A DNA stretch of 64,000 nucleotides from CAZFYZ01 sp964523735 (lineage in GTDB: Bacteria; Armatimonadota; UBA5829). The position numbers and the translations under genes are program-made. Below, piece after piece: positions 1-9,736 of this stretch (position 1 is the first letter of the stretch; each line of letters opens with the position of its first letter). The notes under the pieces were generated by a model. The model was not told the origin of the DNA. It saw nothing but the letters and a program-made list of their open reading frames with translations, and searched no databases. The stretch covers positions 1-64,000 of the forward strand of contig CAZFYZ010000001.1 in the NCBI GenBank assembly GCA_964523735.1, read 5' to 3'.

Positions 1-28
1 ATAGAAGCCATTGACAGGCAAGACGGTA

Positions 29-70
29 TCTCGCCCTGCTCGAAATGACAACTCCTGAAGACTGAGCTGC
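29..70. repeat. Dispersed repeat family A, copy 1 (half element)
   Basis: This stretch holds the core CTCGAAATGACAACT followed by GAAGACTGAGCTGC. The same block recurs in reverse orientation near 3051-3091 and twice near 21790-21895. It lies outside any gene, upstream of the promoter of the first gene. It behaves like a short palindromic intergenic repeat (REP/MITE type). No coding capacity is seen. Confidence 0.65.
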
Positions 71-88
71 TACTGACCAAAAATGCGC

Positions 89-117
89 TTGACTCAGCAT
101 TCCCGCTGCGATATATT
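89..117 (+). promoter_or_regulatory. Sigma-70-type promoter of the GH36-like gene
   Basis: TTGACT and TATATT are separated by exactly 17 bases, a near-consensus housekeeping promoter. It ends 65 bases before the start at 183. No operator was recognised. Confidence 0.6.
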
Positions 118-182
118 GAGAGCAGAGACCGGCGACGTCGCCGCTGGGCCGCGCCGCAAATGAGAAGCCGAGGATTGAACAA

Positions 183-3005
183 TTGTACAAAGGGACTATT
201 CTGATCAGCTTTCTTCTTTCAGTGTTCTGTGCGTGCGCCACTTGGGGAACTCAAGCCAGCAGCAAGTACTTGCAGACGAGTGGAGGGGGTTTGGTGCTCT
301 TGAAGTCAGATGATGCATACATAGCCCGCAAGGGCAACACCTGGACCATGGGCTCAGCCACCGTTGAGCGGACTGTCGGGCTCGTGGATGGCAAGTTCGT
401 CTTGAAGGGGTTTGCCAACAAGGCCACGGGGCTCGATATGCTACCCAACGGGGCAACAGGCGAAGAGTTCTCATTTGCGTCGGAGAAGGACGGTGAGCGA
501 ATCAGCGGAACCAGCGGCGGCTGGAAACTTGTCCGGGCCAAGCAGACCAAGCTCAATCAGGGCGAACTGCAGTTGGACATCGTGCTCCAAAGAGGTTCGG
601 TGCAGGTCACGAAGAGCTACCTGGTCTACCCGGGTTCGAGCATCATACGCGAATGGATGTCTTTCCGCAACGTAGGCGGCACTGCGCTGAAGATCGTTGA
701 CCCCAGCTTCTTCAGCTTGACCGCCAGACTGAGCAGTCTCGACTCCTGTGATCTGCTGTGGATGACCGGCGCCGAGAATCGGCCCGGAAGCTGGCAGCTC
801 AAGACGGAGAAACTGGAACCAGCGAAGGCGCGTGTGTTCGACTCCTACCACCCATTCTTCGGAGCTGAGAACGAGGGATACGGCCCTCGCGCGGGCTCAT
901 CTATCTACGCCCCGTGGGTATCGCTGTATAGCAAGGACTCCAGGTCGGGCCTGTTTGTCGGCTGGGACTATATGGGGCACTGGGCGTCTTCCTACACTCC
1001 GCTTGAAGACGGCGCTGTGTCGATCACTTACAAGGTCGCCGGCCACAGGCAGACCCTCAAGCCAGGCCAGTCCTTAACCACACCAATGGCTTTCGTCGGC
1101 CTCTACTCCGATGATCTGGACAACGCCGGCAATGAGCTTCTGGACTGGCAGTATCGCTATCTCTGGGATTACACACGCGAGCCGTGGTTCCCCGCGATTC
1201 GCATGCTGGGATACTGGTGGAACGGCACATCAATGCTCAAGCCAGGAAACCCGTGGACAGGCGGAAAAGACAGACAAGACCAGCCAAGCGCTTTCCGCAA
1301 GGTCTTCCGCGTGGCCGACCTGATGCGCTACTGCGGCGCAGACGTCTACCACCGCGACTGGGGATGGTGGGACGTGGCAGGCGATTGGAACGGCCCCGAC
1401 TTCAGAACAACCGGCGATTACCTGCGGAAATCTGGCATGGGCCAGCTCATCTATGCGTTCCTCTACACGGTAGACGGACAGTCAAGAGTCGCTCAGGAGC
1501 GACCTGACTGGGTCACAAGCGGCACCCTCGACATGGGCAAGCCCGAGGTCGTCGAGTTCATCAAGGGCCAACTCGATCGCTTCTACGAGCAGTGGGGTCC
1601 GTTCGAGTGGCGCAATGACAGCATTCCTACTTTCTCTCTTCCAGGCGATGACACTCATCTGCTTGCTCAGGACCAGGGCTTGAGGAAGATCATAAAGGAC
1701 TTCCTGGACAAGTACCCGGACTGCGCGTTCCAGGCAGTGAACGGCGGCGGGAACGAAGCAGGCTACGACTACGTGCGCTATGCCTCCGCCCTCTCGTTCA
1801 CTGACGGCGCAGCGGGCGGGGTCGAGAACTACTACGCTTCACTTCTCTTCCCGCCGGACAAGACCAGCGACATCCCGGACAAGTGGGACCCCAACAAATA
1901 CGACAAGGGCTTCTGGAGAGGTCTGCTCTGCTTCAACTTCGACATGACCGGCGACACATGGGACCGGTCCAAGCTGGAGGGCGTGCGGGAGTTGATAGAC
2001 ATCTACCACTACCTGCAGAAGCAGGGCGTGGTTGGCAGATGGGTAAAGGTCTACCGCCCGGTGGTCACGGGCGATGACCCCACAATGTACCTCCAAAGGA
2101 TGAGCGCAGACCGCAAGCGCGGCATCATCATTACCAAGCATCCTGTTCCCGGCCCTGTGACTATCAAGCCTAAGGGGCTAATCCCCGAGCAGACCTACTT
2201 CGTCTCCTGCCATGAGTCCGATCTGACCTCCGAGGCCACAGGCAAGAAACTGATGGAGCAGGGGCTATCGTTCGACGTGGTGCCGCAAGGCGAGCTGATC
2301 TACCTGAACTTGCCGCTGCATCCGGGAAGCAAGCTCGATACGAAGCCGCCGACCGCACCGAGCCAGGTGACGAAGGACGTTGCCGAGAACATGGGGCAGC
2401 CTGGAGTCGAACTCAGATGGCAGCCCGGGGACGACAACAACTGGGTTTCCTACTACGAGATCCTCAGGAACGGCGCCGCGATCGACAAAGTAGCCAAGGG
2501 CACCTACTACTTCGACCATTCCGCCGGCGCTGACCGGTCGGCAGTCTATGAAGTCCGCACGGTGGACGGCGCCGGTAACACGTCCGGCACAGTCCCGGCC
2601 TATGGTCCGCCGTGGGCACCCAGCGCTGTATATGATGACACAGACCCCGCCCTGACCTACACCGGCAGCTGGAACCATCAGAAGGACTTGATGCTCGCAT
2701 ACAGCGATACAATCTCCTGGACGAACCAGAAGGGCGCCGCAATCGAACTCCCATTCCAAGGCAAGAAGCTGCTCCTGTTCTCCAAGTTCGGCCCGAACTG
2801 CGGAAAGGCCGCTGTGAGCATCGACGGAGGCCCCGCGCAGATCATCGACACATTCTCCGCTGACGACATCTGGGGAGTGTGCGTGTTCCGCCAAGAGTTC
2901 TCCGAACCAGGCAAGCACACCGTGCGGATCGAGGTGTTGGGCGAGCACGGGGATCGATCCACGGAGTCCGTCGTACACCTCGATGGGATCAGAGTAGAGA
3001 ACTGA
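183..3005 (+). CDS. Secreted GH36-like glycoside hydrolase with FN3 and C-terminal beta-sandwich
   Basis: Probable exported alpha-galactosidase-type enzyme of 940 residues. A signal peptide covers about residues 1-26. The centre carries a GH36/GH27-like TIM barrel: the Trp-rich block DWGWWDVAGDW near 390, then EWRND near 475-479 (D479 a candidate nucleophile). A block NGGGNEAGYDYVRY followed by SFTDG (D541 a candidate acid/base) resembles the GGGR-D-GMLRY...SD motif of GH36. A fibronectin type III-like domain lies at about 720-810. A C-terminal domain at about 815-940 resembles carbohydrate-binding sandwiches, with YTGSW at its start and VSIDGG inside it. The start is TTG with a GAGG ribosome site nine bases upstream. 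The next genes are also secreted glycan-associated proteins. Family placement is moderate; substrate is unknown. Confidence 0.7.
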   Translation: MYKGTILISFLLSVFCACATWGTQASSKYLQTSGGGLVLLKSDDAYIARKGNTWTMGSATVERTVGLVDGKFVLKGFANKATGLDMLPNGATGEEFSFASEKDGERISGTSGGWKLVRAKQTKLNQGELQLDIVLQRGSVQVTKSYLVYPGSSIIREWMSFRNVGGTALKIVDPSFFSLTARLSSLDSCDLLWMTGAENRPGSWQLKTEKLEPAKARVFDSYHPFFGAENEGYGPRAGSSIYAPWVSLYSKDSRSGLFVGWDYMGHWASSYTPLEDGAVSITYKVAGHRQTLKPGQSLTTPMAFVGLYSDDLDNAGNELLDWQYRYLWDYTREPWFPAIRMLGYWWNGTSMLKPGNPWTGGKDRQDQPSAFRKVFRVADLMRYCGADVYHRDWGWWDVAGDWNGPDFRTTGDYLRKSGMGQLIYAFLYTVDGQSRVAQERPDWVTSGTLDMGKPEVVEFIKGQLDRFYEQWGPFEWRNDSIPTFSLPGDDTHLLAQDQGLRKIIKDFLDKYPDCAFQAVNGGGNEAGYDYVRYASALSFTDGAAGGVENYYASLLFPPDKTSDIPDKWDPNKYDKGFWRGLLCFNFDMTGDTWDRSKLEGVRELIDIYHYLQKQGVVGRWVKVYRPVVTGDDPTMYLQRMSADRKRGIIITKHPVPGPVTIKPKGLIPEQTYFVSCHESDLTSEATGKKLMEQGLSFDVVPQGELIYLNLPLHPGSKLDTKPPTAPSQVTKDVAENMGQPGVELRWQPGDDNNWVSYYEILRNGAAIDKVAKGTYYFDHSAGADRSAVYEVRTVDGAGNTSGTVPAYGPPWAPSAVYDDTDPALTYTGSWNHQKDLMLAYSDTISWTNQKGAAIELPFQGKKLLLFSKFGPNCGKAAVSIDGGPAQIIDTFSADDIWGVCVFRQEFSEPGKHTVRIEVLGEHGDRSTESVVHLDGIRVEN

Positions 3006-3050
3006 CAGGTGGATCGGCGGTTCTGACGAGATAGCAGCAATACGTGCACA

Positions 3051-3091
3051 GCAGCTCAGTCTTACCCAATTGTCATTTCGAGCAAGGCGAG
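3051..3091. repeat. Dispersed repeat family A, copy 2
   Basis: CAGCTCAGTCTT and TGTCATTTCGAGCA are the reverse complement of the block at 29-70, with small differences. The copy sits in the 200-base gap between the GH36-like gene and the first DUF4838 gene. Confidence 0.6.
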
Positions 3092-3137
3092 GAATCACAG
3101 TGGGCAAGACTGGGCTTTTGCTTTCTTGCATTTAATG

Positions 3138-3166
3138 TTGCGACCTCAATAATAGCCTGATATACT
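3138..3166 (+). promoter_or_regulatory. Sigma-70-type promoter of the DUF4838 tandem
   Basis: TTGCGA, 17 bases, then TATACT, ending 42 bases before the GTG start at 3209. The -10 box is good and the -35 box is weak. It probably drives both DUF4838 genes, which are 56 bases apart. Confidence 0.45.
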
Positions 3167-3208
3167 GTCTTCAGAGGCTCAGTCACAATCCACGGCAAGG
3201 AGACAGCA

Positions 3209-5035
3209 GTGAATGTAAACAGCTTTCTTGTGAGGGGAGCGGCCGGACTGGCCGCGGTGATGACTATGGGGATCTGCAACAGTGCGGCGGCTTTGACCAT
3301 TGCGTCAGAGGGCAAACCCAAGTGCGTGATTGTGGTTGCCTCGGACGCAACCGTGGCGGATGTCACGGCCGGGAAGGAACTGCAGAAGTACCTGAAACAG
3401 ATCACAGGCGCCGACTTCGAGGTCACTTCCGATGCGAAGACCAGGCCCGGCTACTCGCGCATCCTGCTCGGGCAGTCCGACGCCGCCAAAAAGGCGCTGC
3501 CGGAACTGGACTGGGATTCGCTGAAGCACGATGGCATCGTGATCAAGACCGTGGGCAAGGACCTGGTGCTCACAGGAGACAGGCGCAGGGGCACGCTCTA
3601 TGCGGTCTACACGTTCCTCGAGGACAACCTGGGATGCCGGTGGTGGACATCGACCGAGGAATACGTCCCGAGCAACCCGACTATCAACATAGGCAAGATC
3701 GATAGGACTTACGTGCCGAAGATCAGAATTCGTGAGGCACACTACCTGGACGCCTACGCCACCTCGCCTTTCGCCGCCAAGCTCAAGGTAGACGGCCACT
3801 TCTACAAGACCAGCGCGGAATACGGCGGACATTCGCCGATAGTGGGCTGGTGCCACACATTCATTGACCTTCTGCCGCCGGGTGAGTACATGGCAGCCCA
3901 CCCCGATTGGTATGCACAGGTCGACGGCAGACCCTACGCAAACCAGCTCTGCCTCGCTAACGATGAAATGCGCGAGGAGCTTACCAAGAAAGCTCTCCAG
4001 TGGCTTGCGGAGAACCCGGACGCCGGCATGATCTCGATCTCCCAGAACGACGACGATGGCAACCCGAATCACGCCTGCCACTGCCCTAAGTGTAAGGCGG
4101 TCTACGAAGAAGAGGGAGCTATCTCGGGCGCTTATGTGCGGTTTGTCAACAAGGTCGCTGAGGACATCGAGAAGCAGTATCCCAATGTTCTTGTCGAGAC
4201 ACTGGCCTACCAGTTCACGCAGACACCGCCTCTGCACGCCAGGCCCAGAAAGAACGTCGTGATCCGTCTGTGCCTCATCGGCGCCGACGTCACTGAGCCC
4301 ATCAATAGCGAAGCCAACAAGAGATATAGGGACGACGTGGCGAGTTGGAGCAAGATTGCCCCCAACCTGTATATCTGGAACTACAACGCGAACTTCTCCA
4401 ACTACATGCTGCCGCATCCGAACATACAGCACTACGCCGATAACCTGCGCTTCTACGTTGCGCACAACACGATTGGTATGTTCGAGCAAGGCGACTACTA
4501 CTGCTCCGCGGGTGACTTCTGCCGGCTGAGGGCCTGGCTTGACTCGCACCTTATGTGGGATCCATCGCTCGACCAGAAGAAGCTCGAGCAGAGCTTCCTC
4601 AAGGGTTACTATGGAGCGGCCGCTCCTTTCCTGTCGGAGTATCTCGATCTGACCGTTGCGGCGGTAATGCGGCCTGGAGTGGGAATCCACGTCAATCACG
4701 ATGGCGACGACTTCTTCACGCTCGACGATCTCAACCAGGCCAACCAGCTCTTCGACAAAGCCGAAGCGGCCGTAGCATCCGATCCGGTGCTGCTTGGTCG
4801 AGTCCAGAGAGAGCGACTGCCACTCGAGCTGGTTTGGCTAATGCGCGGCCCGGCGATGAGGGAGCAGGCCAAGAGCGACGGCAAGACCTACCTCGGACCC
4901 ACCGACTTCGCCGCCGCGACTGATCAGTTCATAGCAAAGGCGAAGCACAACAACGTCACGCACTGGGCAGAGTGGAACCCGTTCGTGAACCTGGAGAACC
5001 ATCTCAAGTCCCTCGTCAAGCCGGCGAGTAACTGA
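3209..5035 (+). CDS. Secreted DUF4838 protein (paralogue 1)
   Basis: 608 residues. The start is GTG, with AAGGAG seven bases upstream. A signal peptide covers about residues 1-28. The N-terminal part (about 30-130, including ELQKYLKQITGA) resembles the small domain in front of alpha-glucuronidases. The central part is a DUF4838 domain with a conserved C-x-C-x2-C cluster at C290, C292 and C295 and the later block FEQGDYYCS. DUF4838 proteins are usually secreted and lie next to polysaccharide-degrading enzymes; no reaction is established that I can name. The next gene is a close paralogue in the same direction, so this is a tandem duplication. A role in glycan binding or hydrolysis is inferred from the neighbouring GH36-like gene. 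Confidence 0.75.
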   Translation: MNVNSFLVRGAAGLAAVMTMGICNSAAALTIASEGKPKCVIVVASDATVADVTAGKELQKYLKQITGADFEVTSDAKTRPGYSRILLGQSDAAKKALPELDWDSLKHDGIVIKTVGKDLVLTGDRRRGTLYAVYTFLEDNLGCRWWTSTEEYVPSNPTINIGKIDRTYVPKIRIREAHYLDAYATSPFAAKLKVDGHFYKTSAEYGGHSPIVGWCHTFIDLLPPGEYMAAHPDWYAQVDGRPYANQLCLANDEMREELTKKALQWLAENPDAGMISISQNDDDGNPNHACHCPKCKAVYEEEGAISGAYVRFVNKVAEDIEKQYPNVLVETLAYQFTQTPPLHARPRKNVVIRLCLIGADVTEPINSEANKRYRDDVASWSKIAPNLYIWNYNANFSNYMLPHPNIQHYADNLRFYVAHNTIGMFEQGDYYCSAGDFCRLRAWLDSHLMWDPSLDQKKLEQSFLKGYYGAAAPFLSEYLDLTVAAVMRPGVGIHVNHDGDDFFTLDDLNQANQLFDKAEAAVASDPVLLGRVQRERLPLELVWLMRGPAMREQAKSDGKTYLGPTDFAAATDQFIAKAKHNNVTHWAEWNPFVNLENHLKSLVKPASN

Positions 5036-5091
5036 GGTCCACGTCTTCACACACCATCCTGAGGAATGAGCATCGAGAGGGAGATAAAGCA

Positions 5092-6908
5092 ATGTCGATT
5101 CATCGTCTGTGTGCAAAACTCATCTTGGGAGCTATCGTATCTATGGGGCTGTGCGCCCCTGCCGCGGCAATGACGATCGCGTCAGGCGGCAAGGCCAAGT
5201 GCGTGATTGTAGTTGCCAAGGACGCGACCGCCCCGGAAGTAACAGCCGGCAAGGAACTGCAGAAGTNNNNNNNNNNCAGATCACGGGAGCTGAGTTCCAG
5301 ATCACTTCAGATGCAAAGGTCAAACGCGGCTACTCGAGAATCCTGCTCGGGCAGTCTGCCGCGGTCAAGAAGGCGCTGCCCAAACTGAACTGGGACTCGC
5401 TGCAATACGACGGCATCGTGATCAAGACCGTGGGCAACGACCTGGTGCTGACAGGAGACAGGCCCCGAGGCACGCTCTACGCAGTCTTCACGTTCCTCGA
5501 GGACAACCTCGGCTGCCAGTGGTGGACTGCCACCGAGGAATACGTGCCCAGCAAGCCAAACCTGAAGATCGGCGCGATCAACACCAAGTACGTCCCCAAG
5601 CTCCGCTGCCGCGAGGCCCACTCGTGGAATACCTACGAGACCTCCGAGTTTTCCGCAAAGCTAAGAGTCAACGGCGTCATGCAGAAGACCTCGGCTGAGT
5701 ATGGCGGGAACTACCGTATCCTTGGCGGAGGGCACTCGTTCCAGTTCCTGATCCCAGCTGACAAGTACGGGAAGGACCACCCGGAGTGGTTCAGCCTCAT
5801 CAACGGAAAGCGCGAGCCCTTGCCATGGACACAGCTCTGCTTGACCAATGATGAGATGCGCAAGGAACTCACCAAAACCGCGCTCCAGTGGTGCAAGGAA
5901 GACCCCGAGGCAGGTATGGTCTCCGTGTCGGAGAACGACGCCTACGGGTTCTGCGAATGCGCGGACTGCACGGCGGCTGTCAAGAAGCTCGGGTCCCAGA
6001 CCGATGTGCTGGTTGACTTCGTAAACAAGGTCGCGGCCGATATCCAGAAGGAGTTTCCGGACATGGTCGTTGAGACACTGGCCTACCAGTGGAGCCAGTC
6101 GCCGCCGGTTACAGTCAAACCCGCGAAGAACGTGATGATTCGCCTGTGTCTCATCAGGGCCGACATCACCGAGCCGATCAACAGCGAAGCCAACAAGACG
6201 TTCCGCGACGATGTTCTGGCCTGGAGCAAGATGGCTCACATACTCTACATCTGGAACTACAACGCCAACTTCTCCAGCTACATACTGCCGCACCCGAACA
6301 TCCAGAACTACGCAGAGAACTTGCGCTTCTTCGTGGCGAACAAGACGATCGGGATGTTCGAACAGGGCGACTACTACTGCTCCGTGGGCGACTTCTGCCG
6401 GCTGCGGGCCTGGCTCGACTCGCATCTTCTGTGGAACCAGGATCTTGATCAGAAGAAGCTGGAGCAGGAGTTCCTCAAGGGCTACTACGGCGCAGCGGCG
6501 CCTTACCTGTCGGACTACCTGGACCTGACGGTCGCCTCAGTTCAGCGCTGGGGGCAGCCGCTGACTTGCTACCACGGCGTTGACGACTTCTTCACGCTCG
6601 ACGATCTCAACCAGGCCAATCAGCTCTTCGACAAGGCAGAGGCCGCAGTGGCATCCGATCCGGTGCTGCTGAATCGGGTCCAGAGAGAGCGCATGCCGCT
6701 GGAGCTGGTTTGGCTGATGCGCGGCCCGGCGATGCGGGAACAAGCGAAGAAGGACAACGCGACTTACCTCGGGCCCACCGACTACGCCGTGGCGACGGAT
6801 CAGTTCCTGGCAAAAGCGAAGCTATACAACGTCACGCACTTTGCCGAGTGGAACCCGTTCGTGAACCTGGAGAACTATCTCAAGTCGCTCGTGACGCCGG
6901 CTCCGTAG
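5092..6908 (+). CDS. Secreted DUF4838 protein (paralogue 2), interrupted by assembly gap
   Basis: Tandem paralogue of the preceding gene, about 605 residues when repaired. It starts at ATG 5092 with signal peptide MSIHRLCAKLILGAIVSM to APAAA. The reading frame before the gap (frame of 5092) changes after it (frame of 5277) because ten N bases stand at 5267-5276. The text before ends GKELQK plus one base of the next codon and the text after begins QITGAE. Paralogue 1 reads GKELQKYLKQITGA there, so eight missing bases would restore one frame. The C-x-C-x2-C cluster (FCECADC) and FEQGDYYCS are conserved. The gene should be treated as intact, not as a pseudogene. Its 3' end overlaps the convergent gene by 34 bases. 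Confidence 0.75.
5267..5276. other. Assembly gap (10 N)
   Basis: A run of ten N bases. It lies inside the second DUF4838 gene at a place closely similar to the first copy, so an assembler joining across a repeat is the likely cause. The frame argument requires a true length of 2 modulo 3, most simply 8. Confidence 0.95.
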
Positions 6909-8815
6909 CGCGAGGCGAGATATAAGTCGCTTAGAATCGGGGAGGGAGCGTTTCGGCGCTCCTTCCCCTCCAGAACCACCCCTTGCCTTCCCACCTTATA
7001 CACATACCGCCTGCTCTTGGGCTCCTGGATCATCAGCTCTGCCGGCGCGGCGCCTTTGGGCACGACGAAATAGAGCCGGACCGGCATCTCCTCGCCAGGG
7101 CGCAGTGGCTGGGCTACTGGCCGATTGCTTTCCTCGTGCAGCATCCCCTTATACGTCATCCGCTCCCTCCCCTCAGTGACGAGAACCGGCAGGAGCATAT
7201 CGTGGCGCAGCAGATGCTCATCGCGTGTCATGTTCTTAGCACGCAGCCCGCACACGAAGTAGCGCTCTCCCTCGGCGAGCCTGGTCTCACCCAGTTGAGT
7301 CGTCGCGAAGCCCATGTCCTCCACCTTGATCGAGAAGAAACAGCACGGATAAGCGGTGCCGCGCCTTGCAGCGATCTCCTGCAGCGCGGTCGCTCCAGTC
7401 GGGTCTGACGGGTCGGCGAATGGCGCGGACAGCGCAGGCACATGCCCGGAGACATCATACGGCAGCTCAGGGCCATCGTTGTCACGGTTGGACTTGACCA
7501 GGATGGTAGTTGGTTCGCCTTTGGCGGGCACGGCGATGACATTGAAAAGGGAGACCTCCTGGTTCGGCTCCAGATCGAAGGCGGCCAGTTCGCCGGTCTG
7601 CTCGACCCCCCAGGCCTGCCTCTGCGCGCGGCTGACTTTCGCCCCATCGATCGCCGCCATGGGCAGCATGTCATACCTGGCCGTGCACTTGGTCTTCCCG
7701 GGGTTCTTCACCTTGAAGTGAAGCACGAGCAGTTTCTCATCGCCGTTCACCGTGAAGCATTTCCCGCCGATGGTGACCGGCTCGACGCTGTAGTTGGCGC
7801 TATTCAGCGTGAAGTGGAGCGGCTGGAGCTGGCGCATCCGGTAGGTCTTTCCCCACTCGCCCTTGCCGTTCGGCGGCAGCACTTCATCCTCTGCCGGTGG
7901 GGCGGCACTCTGAGCGCCCATGCCGCTCATGTCGAACTCCATCCTCTCGCAGTAAAGCTCTGCGGTTACGCGCTTGATCTGATCGGCGTTAGCCTCGGCC
8001 TTGTCTGGTTCGAGCCGGAATATCCCCAGATTCTTGAGGTTGATTCTGGCAAGCTCCTTCTGCCGGGTGACGTCCAGAAAGATCAGCGAGCCGTCCTTTT
8101 CGGCATCCTCGTCGCTGTTGCCTTTGATCACGAAGCTGTCGTGCCACTGAACCCAACTGTCCGAGCTGGCCTCCGACATGGTGATCTTGAGGTTTGGAAA
8201 CTCCAGTTTGCCGGGTTCCTTGGCGTAATCGCGGGCATCGCCGATGTCGTCAGTGACCGTGGACAGCTTCACCGTGAACGAGTCGATCTTGTTGACCCTG
8301 GTGCAGTCGAGACCCTCGATCTCCAGCCGGAAGTTGGCAGGCAGCCACATCTTCTGTTCGGACTTGGGCGTCCCCCCTTCAGTCTCGCCTATGCTCTGAG
8401 GTGTGACGTAACGCGTGTACTCCGGAGCGAACTTGACGGTGATATATGATGGTTCCTTGCTGGATCCATCGCAGGCGGGGATCGTGGTCTCGGTGATCAG
8501 AGCGCCGGTGAAATCTCTCTGCGACTTGGGCTGGAGGTCTCCGTCGCACGCTATCACGGCACCGTTGCGGCGCTCGTAGTTCATGTTCCAGGAGTCCGCG
8601 ATCCAATTGTAGATCGGGGAGGTCATGCCGAAGCCGAACTGCAGAGTGAACTGTTCGTACTTGGGCTGGCCTATGTGCTTCCTCACGAAGAAGTCGGACC
8701 CCGCGGGCTCGTTGATGACCTCGGCGCTGATGCCTCCGCCGTCGACGCTCTTCAGGAAGCCGCACTTGACTCCGCCAAGTGTCATCACGAGTACAACAAT
8801 ACCTGATCTACACAT
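6875..8815 (-). CDS. Secreted protein of unknown function with Ig-like C-terminal repeats
   Basis: About 646 residues. The best start is ATG at 8815, eight bases after AGAGG; upstream GTG 8824 and ATG 8821 are possible but sit on the ribosome site. The N-terminus MCRSGIVVLVMTLGGVKCG is a signal sequence. The C-terminal half seems to hold two related sandwich domains, each with a block of the type YFVCGLRAKN / LLVLHFKVKN and a following basic linker, similar in pattern to DUF4352-type Ig-like domains. That is inference. No catalytic motif is recognised. The gene is convergent with the DUF4838 tandem and overlaps its end by 34 bases. It has its own near-consensus promoter. Confidence 0.6.
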   Translation of the reverse strand: MCRSGIVVLVMTLGGVKCGFLKSVDGGGISAEVINEPAGSDFFVRKHIGQPKYEQFTLQFGFGMTSPIYNWIADSWNMNYERRNGAVIACDGDLQPKSQRDFTGALITETTIPACDGSSKEPSYITVKFAPEYTRYVTPQSIGETEGGTPKSEQKMWLPANFRLEIEGLDCTRVNKIDSFTVKLSTVTDDIGDARDYAKEPGKLEFPNLKITMSEASSDSWVQWHDSFVIKGNSDEDAEKDGSLIFLDVTRQKELARINLKNLGIFRLEPDKAEANADQIKRVTAELYCERMEFDMSGMGAQSAAPPAEDEVLPPNGKGEWGKTYRMRQLQPLHFTLNSANYSVEPVTIGGKCFTVNGDEKLLVLHFKVKNPGKTKCTARYDMLPMAAIDGAKVSRAQRQAWGVEQTGELAAFDLEPNQEVSLFNVIAVPAKGEPTTILVKSNRDNDGPELPYDVSGHVPALSAPFADPSDPTGATALQEIAARRGTAYPCCFFSIKVEDMGFATTQLGETRLAEGERYFVCGLRAKNMTRDEHLLRHDMLLPVLVTEGRERMTYKGMLHEESNRPVAQPLRPGEEMPVRLYFVVPKGAAPAELMIQEPKSRRYVYKVGRQGVVLEGKERRNAPSPILSDLYLASRYGAGVTSDLR

Positions 8816-8860
8816 CCCCATCACCTCTGTATGCCCTCATGTCGTGTGGCAACTATCTGA

Positions 8861-8889
8861 AGTATATAGAGAGCAAGCGGGGGAGTCAA
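8861..8889 (-). promoter_or_regulatory. Sigma-70-type promoter of the unknown secreted protein gene
   Basis: On the minus strand TTGACT, 17 bases, TATACT, ending 46 bases before the start at 8815. Both boxes match five of six consensus positions. Confidence 0.6.
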
Positions 8890-9034
8890 TGCGCAGGAGT
8901 GGGTGGAGTTGAGAGTCGGGAGTCCACACCGAACTCCCGGGATCTGTAGGGGCGAGAGGATCTTGGGGAACTGAACTCCCAACGCTGCACCATAACCCCG
9001 CACCCCAATCCTTCGCCCGTGGGGCGTCGAGGCA

Positions 9035-9063
9035 TTGACACATGGTTGATCGCAGCGCATACT
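9035..9063 (+). promoter_or_regulatory. Sigma-70-type promoter of the PEP-CTERM gene
   Basis: A consensus TTGACA, 17 bases, then CATACT, ending 56 bases before the TTG start at 9119. It is divergent from the promoter at 8861-8889; the roughly 145 bases between them are G-rich on the plus strand with no other feature seen. Confidence 0.5.
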
Positions 9064-9118
9064 GATATCGGATGAACTATGTGCAGGGATGCTAATCCAA
9101 ACTGAAAGGACATTCGAC

Positions 9119-9736
9119 TTGAGAAGATCGCTCATCATCGCCTGCGTGCTGATCGCGGTTCTTGCCACCGTGCAAGCATCGGCCACCACAGTGGAATCAT
9201 ACCACGCATTCAGTCTCGTTGCCCAGGACGACAGCGGCACCCTGTACTTGTTACTTACGGTTCAGAATGGGCACGCGACCCTGAACTATTCGTCCCCACC
9301 TCCAGGCTATACAGCGCCGTTTCACTTCGCCCTGCAGAACTGCGAGATCAAGCTCGGGACGCAAGTGACTGGCGTTGATCTGTTCACGAACACGCCCCTG
9401 CCCGGCCCCGTCGGTTCCATCGACTGGGTCTCGAGTGACGCGGATGACCCGGACTTCTCCGCGTTCGTGGAGTATCTGAGAACTCGGCCGACCAACGCGA
9501 ACCTCTGCGTCTCCATGGGCTGGAACGACGCAAACAACATGAAGCTCGATTCCTATCCGGTGACGACTCCACTCATCGCGCTTAGCACGCCTCCCTATCT
9601 ACTGCCTCTGGGGACCACAGTCACGCGCATCGGACTGCGGTACGATCCCACTGTCCCAGAACCGAGCAGCCTCGCAGCCTTGCTGACAGCGCTAGCAGGT
9701 ACGGGATGCCTCCTGCGCAGGCGAACGCGCTGCTAA
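9119..9736 (+). CDS. PEP-CTERM sorting-domain protein
   Basis: About 205 residues. TTG 9119 is preferred because GAAAGGA lies ten bases upstream and the protein then begins MRRSLIIACVLIAVLATVQA, a normal signal peptide; ATG 9089 would add ten residues and has no good ribosome site. The C-terminus has the full PEP-CTERM signature: VPEPSS, a hydrophobic helix (LAALLTALAGTGCLL) and a basic tail RRRTRC. Such proteins are recognised by an exosortase and processed at the envelope. No exosortase gene lies in this window. The middle of the protein is not recognised. Confidence 0.8.
   Translation: MRRSLIIACVLIAVLATVQASATTVESYHAFSLVAQDDSGTLYLLLTVQNGHATLNYSSPPPGYTAPFHFALQNCEIKLGTQVTGVDLFTNTPLPGPVGSIDWVSSDADDPDFSAFVEYLRTRPTNANLCVSMGWNDANNMKLDSYPVTTPLIALSTPPYLLPLGTTVTRIGLRYDPTVPEPSSLAALLTALAGTGCLLRRRTRC

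Noticed and set aside
3305..4699. Long antisense frame under the first DUF4838 gene
   Set aside because: It lacks family motifs and a ribosome site, and the sense strand carries a clear signal peptide and conserved cysteines.
5092..6908. Second DUF4838 gene considered a frameshifted pseudogene
   Set aside because: The only break is at the N run. Frame and residues line up with the paralogue if eight bases are missing.
6983..8449. Plus-strand frames opposite the secreted Ig-like gene
   Set aside because: No ribosome site and no recognisable domain; the minus-strand gene has a good promoter and signal peptide.
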